The notes beneath the pieces were generated by a model, which worked only from the letters and a program-made list of their open reading frames with translations, had not been told where the DNA came from and searched no databases. From contig NVVU01000097.1 of assembly GCA_002733485.1 (NCBI GenBank), forward strand, positions 1 through 9,490: 9,490 nt of DNA. Reading direction: 5' to 3'. Numbering within the stretch: position 1 is the first letter of the stretch; every line of letters begins with the position of its first letter. This stretch comes from Robiginitomaculum sp. (GTDB lineage: Bacteria; Pseudomonadota; Alphaproteobacteria; Caulobacterales; Maricaulaceae). The position numbers and the translations under genes were made by a program. Positions 7,206 through 9,490 of the stretch are shown piece by piece.

Positions 7206-7233
7206 TTGACAACGGCGTGTTAGTGCTTAAACT
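7206..7233 (+). promoter_or_regulatory. Possible sigma-70 promoter upstream of the S-layer gene
   Basis: TTGACA at 7206-7211 is a perfect -35 hexamer. Sixteen bases later lies TAAACT (7228-7233), matching four of six -10 positions. A better hexamer, TAATAT at 7242-7247, is too far (30 bases). If used, the leader would be about 195 bases long and include the hairpin at 7254-7275. Prediction by eye only. Confidence 0.35.
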
Positions 7234-7253
7234 TAGCCGTGTAATATGAAAGT

Positions 7254-7275
7254 CGCTTAGGCGACGGCCTAAGTG
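7254..7275 (+). promoter_or_regulatory. Hairpin in the S-layer gene upstream region
   Basis: CTTAGGC (7256-7262) pairs with GCCTAAG (7267-7273) around the loop GACG, and two further outer pairs (one G-T) extend the stem to nine. No T-run follows closely, so it is not a clear terminator. It may be a leader structure that protects or controls the transcript, or an operator, as its arm carries CCTAAG, repeated downstream. Confidence 0.5.
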
Positions 7276-7281
7276 TAATTT

Positions 7282-7364
7282 TACCTAAGTATTGATTGAT
7301 TACTTATTTTATTTATCACATAATTAATGTGGAAAGACAAAAAGTGGTTAATCTACCTAAGTAT
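7282..7364. repeat. 11-bp direct repeat TACCTAAGTAT, two copies
   Basis: Identical 11-base copies lie at 7282-7292 and 7354-7364, starts 72 bases apart. A shorter match (CCTAAGT) is at 7268-7274 in the hairpin arm. The downstream copy overlaps the first bases of a perfect TATAAT (7362-7367), which fits a binding site for a regulator next to a promoter. The -35 region for that TATAAT is poor. Confidence 0.5.
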
Positions 7365-7435
7365 AATTTACAAAAATAAAATCTTGGGTATTAAATAGTT
7401 AATACTTCAAGTTTCATGAAACAAAGGAAAATAAA

Positions 7436-8749
7436 ATGTTAAAAAAATCTCTAATTGCTTTAGCAATTGCAGGTGCTGCAATCTCTGGTATTACTAATGC
7501 TGCAACTCTTGCTGTTACGGGTAAAACTGTATCTTTAGAAGGTAACTTAAATGCTAATCTAGGTAATTCTATATTAGCTGCAGCTGATGCTAATGCTGTT
7601 ACCATCACAACAGGTACTGCTTATATCGTTAATGATTTAGTAACTGTTACAGTATCTGGTGCTAAATATGATAAAACAATAACTCCTACATTGGTTCCTG
7701 CTGCTGGTACTACTGTTTATAGTTTTGTTGATTTTTCTGATGACAACACTGTACGTTTTCGCGTTACTGTGGCTGATGAAGCTTCTGCCCGTGTTTTGAC
7801 TTTTGCTGCTTGGTCTTTAAAAACTGCTGGTGCAGTTAATAAAACAGATGTTAAATTTGCATCGACTGCAATTTCAACTAACTCATTAATTGGTTCGTAC
7901 GATGCAGCTGCAACAGATATAGCATTTAGTTTTAAAAATCAGTTATCAACAACGTTAACTAAATTAAATGGTGAAGTTTCTACTGGTAACGGTCGTGCAG
8001 AATTTACGACTAATGCTAACCAAGATGTATTGACAATCGCTAATGTAGATAATGCTGGGGTTGACGCATTAACTATTGCTAAAGCAGTGCATGTAATAAC
8101 AGGTGATTTTGGCTGGATGATAGATTACGATGCAACTGCCAATAGTGGTAATGCTAATGGTACTTTAGATGTGGCTGAACTTGCTGTAGCGATAACTAAC
8201 GCTGGCTGTACTAGTGGCGTTGCAACAATGAATTCTACATTGACTTCATTAACTATGACAGACACTGGTGTTATTGCTGCATCTTGTGCTATTAAGTTGA
8301 ATAACGTAGGTAATGCGGCTGGTGGTAGTGCTATTACTGCTCCGCAATCATTTACTGTTACATCTACTTATACTAATGCAGGTGGTCAAGCTATTAATGT
8401 TGCAGCTGGAAGTGCTGGTGCATTTACATTAGATGGTTCTACTACTAATATTCCTTTCTTACCATTTGGGTCTGATTACGCACAATCAATTACAGTAACA
8501 AATACTGGGTCTGTTGTTGGTGCTATTACGGTTGATATTTATTACATGGGTACTAAATATACTAAAACCTTAACGGCTACTTCTGCAGCTAAATCAGTAA
8601 CTGATATTAGCACTGAAATTGCAGCCTTTGCTGCGGCTTCTGGTGTTACGGGTAATGCACAAGTTACCGTTGTAGTAAATGCTCCTGGTATTGTAACTAA
8701 AGCACTTTATTACCATAAACCAACTCAAGATCGCGTATTAACTAAGTAA
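7436..8749 (+). CDS. Probable S-layer (surface array) protein, T2SS substrate
   Basis: 437 residues with a Sec signal peptide: KK, a hydrophobic core, then ITNA cut before ATLAV (after Ala22). The mature protein is rich in Ala, Thr, Val, Gly, Asn and Ser, with beta-type alternation throughout, few Lys/Arg and no further membrane segment. There are two cysteines (258, 284), close enough for a single disulfide. An Asp-rich stretch DYDATANSGNANGTLD (230-245) could bind calcium. The C-terminal part (about 339-437) has FLPFGSDYAQSITVTNTG and VTVVVNAPGIV, a pattern I associate with S-layer proteins of marine gammaproteobacteria such as SLR4 of Pseudoalteromonas (recollection, not a search). GCT, GGT, GTT and ACT codons dominate, unlike the secretion genes, indicating high expression. 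AAAGGA (7423-7428) is seven bases before the ATG. Its place next to gspD suggests it is the cargo. An abundant adhesin or matrix protein is the main alternative. Confidence 0.68.
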   Translation: MLKKSLIALAIAGAAISGITNAATLAVTGKTVSLEGNLNANLGNSILAAADANAVTITTGTAYIVNDLVTVTVSGAKYDKTITPTLVPAAGTTVYSFVDFSDDNTVRFRVTVADEASARVLTFAAWSLKTAGAVNKTDVKFASTAISTNSLIGSYDAAATDIAFSFKNQLSTTLTKLNGEVSTGNGRAEFTTNANQDVLTIANVDNAGVDALTIAKAVHVITGDFGWMIDYDATANSGNANGTLDVAELAVAITNAGCTSGVATMNSTLTSLTMTDTGVIAASCAIKLNNVGNAAGGSAITAPQSFTVTSTYTNAGGQAINVAAGSAGAFTLDGSTTNIPFLPFGSDYAQSITVTNTGSVVGAITVDIYYMGTKYTKTLTATSAAKSVTDISTEIAAFAAASGVTGNAQVTVVVNAPGIVTKALYYHKPTQDRVLTK

Positions 8750-8780
8750 TTTTATTAGTTAGTTAATTTATTTTGATTGT

Positions 8781-8805
8781 AAAAACGCGCTTCGGCGCGT
8801 TTTTT
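8781..8805 (+). terminator. Rho-independent terminator of the S-layer gene
   Basis: AAAAACGCGC (8781-8790) and GCGCGTTTTT (8795-8804) form a perfect ten-pair stem closed by the very stable TTCG tetraloop, with six T in a row at the 3' side. It sits 31 bases after the stop codon. The A-rich 5' arm means it could also act on transcripts from the opposite strand. Confidence 0.95.
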
Positions 8806-8813
8806 ATTGGTAG

Positions 8814-8890
8814 TGTTAAACGGGGTCAGTGACAAAATCATATCGACCACTTTTAAAATTAACTTTACTGTTATTTTTGTCACTGACCCC
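8814..8890. mobile_element. Palindromic MITE/REP-like element, copy 1
   Basis: Sixteen-base perfect inverted arms GGGGTCAGTGACAAAA (8822-8837) and TTTTGTCACTGACCCC (8875-8890) enclose 37 bases. Together with the preceding TGTTAAAC, it is almost identical to the copy near 9124-9201; the difference seen is one G/A change and one extra T. It carries no gene. Arms of this kind resemble REP-type palindromes linked to Y1 transposases, but no transposase is in the window. Confidence 0.85.
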
Positions 8891-8898
8891 TAAACCCT

Positions 8899-8925
8899 TT
8901 GACTTTTACTGTAAACTGATAGAAT
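8899..8925 (+). promoter_or_regulatory. Possible promoter of the broken antitoxin gene
   Basis: TTGACT (8899-8904) and TAGAAT (8920-8925) each match five of six consensus bases, with a short 15-base spacer. Between them lies TTTACTGTAAA (8905-8915), a small palindrome, in the place where an autoregulating antitoxin would bind. Suggestive only. Confidence 0.35.
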
Positions 8926-9110
8926 AGAAGTATTACTTTAAAGTTGTTTCCTATGAGCGCACTAACACAACCTATTGATATATTTATTGATGAACAAGTC
9001 AAGACAGGTACAGTTTCATCTGTTATAGCAGCGGAAGAAATGATCTCGTGCTCAAGATCAAGTTAAAAATGGACAATTTTATGAAGCAAATGATGACTTC
9101 ATAAACAATC

Positions 9111-9222
9111 TTTTATTCGATGCTGTTAAACGGGGTCAGTGACAAAATCATATCGACCACTTTTAAAATTAACTTTACTATTATTTTTTGTCACTGACCC
9201 CATAGCCTTTTTTATTCGATGC
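9111..9222. repeat. 13-bp direct repeats flanking element copy 2
   Basis: TTTTATTCGATGC is found at 9111-9123 and again at 9210-9222, on either side of the palindromic element. Removing the element and one copy joins the antitoxin-like reading frame cleanly (FDA to RSR). This is what a target-site duplication would look like. Confidence 0.9.
9124..9209. mobile_element. Palindromic MITE/REP-like element, copy 2, inserted in the antitoxin remnant
   Basis: Arms at 9132-9147 and 9186-9201 are the same perfect 16-base inverted repeat as in copy 1, and the interior is nearly identical. Taking the direct repeats as the edges, the inserted unit is 86 bases, starting TGTTAAAC and ending ATAGCCTT. The TGTTAAAC start is shared with copy 1 (8814-8821) and the CCTTT end is roughly shared, supporting these edges as element ends. 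Confidence 0.85.
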
Positions 9223-9300
9223 AAGAAGCCGTATAACGTCAGCTAATTAATGAAAAATGAAGTTTTAAAGTTCATTGGCTGGAAAAATAGCAGACACCCA

Positions 9301-9400
9301 GTGCGCCGAGCTAAATCGGTAAAAGGTTGAAGGTGAAAGCCCTCTACTAGGTGTTATTCTCATGAGAATACGCATCCTAGTCCCTAAAACTCTTGCTCAG
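9301..9400 (+). ncRNA. Possible 5' fragment of a group II intron
   Basis: The stretch begins GTGCGCC, the typical start of bacterial group II introns, then a small hairpin CCGA/TCGG (9306-9319), then GGTTGAAGGTGAAAGCCCT, resembling the start of domain I. Next is a long stem: ACTAGG (9346-9351) pairs with CCTAGT (9376-9381), topped by the 16-base palindrome at 9355-9370. No intron-encoded reverse transcriptase and no domain V follow before the promoter at 9404, so if real it is a truncated relic of about 100 bases. The right limit is approximate. Recognition is by motif memory only, and another structured RNA is possible. Confidence 0.4.
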
Positions 9401-9403
9401 TAT

Positions 9404-9432
9404 TTTACAGTTAAATATTTTTATTTTATACT
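9404..9432 (+). promoter_or_regulatory. Sigma-70 promoter of the brnT-like gene
   Basis: TTTACA (9404-9409) and TATACT (9427-9432) each match five of six consensus bases with the ideal 17-base, very AT-rich spacer. Transcription would begin near 9439, about 25 bases before the ATG at 9464. BrnTA operons are generally autoregulated by the antitoxin BrnA, so an operator is expected here, but none is obvious. Confidence 0.6.
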
Positions 9433-9463
9433 GAAGAGGTACTTGTATATAAAGTGACTGAAA

Positions 9464-9490
9464 ATGAAGTTTGAATGGGATACACGTAAA
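9464..9490 (+). CDS. brnT: BrnT-like toxin, first nine codons (3' end outside window)
   Basis: The last 27 bases encode MKFEWDTRK, the N-terminus expected of BrnT toxins (family start M-K-F-E-W-D-x-x-K). BrnT is a RelE-like ribonuclease toxin, normally followed at once by its ribbon-helix-helix antitoxin gene brnA. Only nine residues are seen, so the call relies on this short but characteristic start and on the well-placed promoter upstream. No strong Shine-Dalgarno is visible. The ParD-like remnant just before it fits a region that collects toxin-antitoxin modules. Confidence 0.6.

Larger units (their letters stand above)
7026..7435. other. Intergenic region between gspD and the S-layer gene
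   Basis: About 410 bases with no credible gene on either strand. It holds a CTAG array (7125-7156), a TTGACA hexamer at 7206-7211, a hairpin at 7254-7275, three CCTAAGT motifs (7268, 7284, 7356), a TATAAT hexamer at 7362-7367 and the ribosome site of the next gene. No strong intrinsic terminator for the T2SS operon is visible; an A/T-only hairpin at 7024-7050 is too weak to rely on. Confidence 0.8.
8953..9250 (+). pseudogene. Broken ParD-like antitoxin gene, frameshifted and interrupted by a repeat element
   Basis: From ATG 8953 the frame reads MSALTQPIDIFIDEQVKTG, then SSVIAAEEMI, and stops at 9064-9066. In the next frame the sequence continues AQDQVKNGQFYEANDDFINN LLFDA until the repeat element introduces TGA at 9140-9142. 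Dropping one base near 9046 and the element plus one 13-base repeat gives an open frame of 65 residues ending RSRITSAN, TAA at 9248-9250. IDEQVKTG and DQVKNGQF resemble the linker of ParD-type ribbon-helix-helix antitoxins, so a type II antitoxin is the best guess, though the family match is weak. There is no partner toxin after it. Two independent lesions show that it is dead. No strong ribosome site precedes the ATG. Confidence 0.6.

Noticed and set aside
7414..7608. 64-codon minus-strand open frame across the S-layer gene start
   Set aside because: It is a shadow of the biased codons of the real gene and has no ribosome site or family features.
8781..8890. Terminator and element copy 1 as one mobile unit
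   Set aside because: The terminator is absent from copy 2 and is explained by the S-layer gene; the element starts after it.

Overview
The window reads as chromosomal DNA of an AT-rich marine gammaproteobacterium. The style of the type II secretion genes, the S-layer-like protein and the short palindromic repeats suggest the Alteromonadales, perhaps a Colwellia-like organism. This is inference, since no rRNA or housekeeping marker is present.

Positions 1-7025 carry the distal part of a type II secretion system (T2SS) operon on the + strand, in the order gspI (3' end only), gspJ, gspK, gspL, gspM, a GspC/XpsN-like HR-domain gene, gspD. This I-J-K-L-M-N-D order is that of the Xanthomonas xps type, not the E. 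coli/Vibrio C-to-M type. The genes from J to the HR-domain gene overlap or nearly touch. A cassette interrupts the run between the HR-domain gene and gspD: a four-helix-bundle (S23/IVP family) gene flanked on both sides by 7-bp CTAG-containing tandem repeats.

Positions 7026-7435 are an intergenic region with a third, gene-less CTAG array, a small hairpin and likely promoter and leader sequences. Then comes a 437-residue Sec-signal-bearing, Ala/Thr/Val/Gly/Asn-rich, lysine-poor protein (7436-8749) with the codon bias of an abundant protein and a strong UUCG-loop terminator. It looks like a surface-layer protein. The best reading of the locus is an S-layer gene beside its dedicated T2SS, as known for Aeromonas vapA and its aps/sps genes. 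The pseudopilins, the inner-membrane platform (L, M, HR protein) and the lipoprotein secretin would move the folded protein across the outer membrane.

Positions 8806-9490 are debris and accessory genes: two near-identical palindromic elements (GGGGTCAGTGACAAAA arms), a broken ParD-like antitoxin gene with a frameshift and one of those elements inserted between 13-bp direct repeats, a possible 5' fragment of a group II intron, and the first nine codons of a BrnT-like toxin behind a good sigma-70 promoter. A diverged copy of the same palindromic element lies across the start of gspJ and supplies its start codon and N-terminus.
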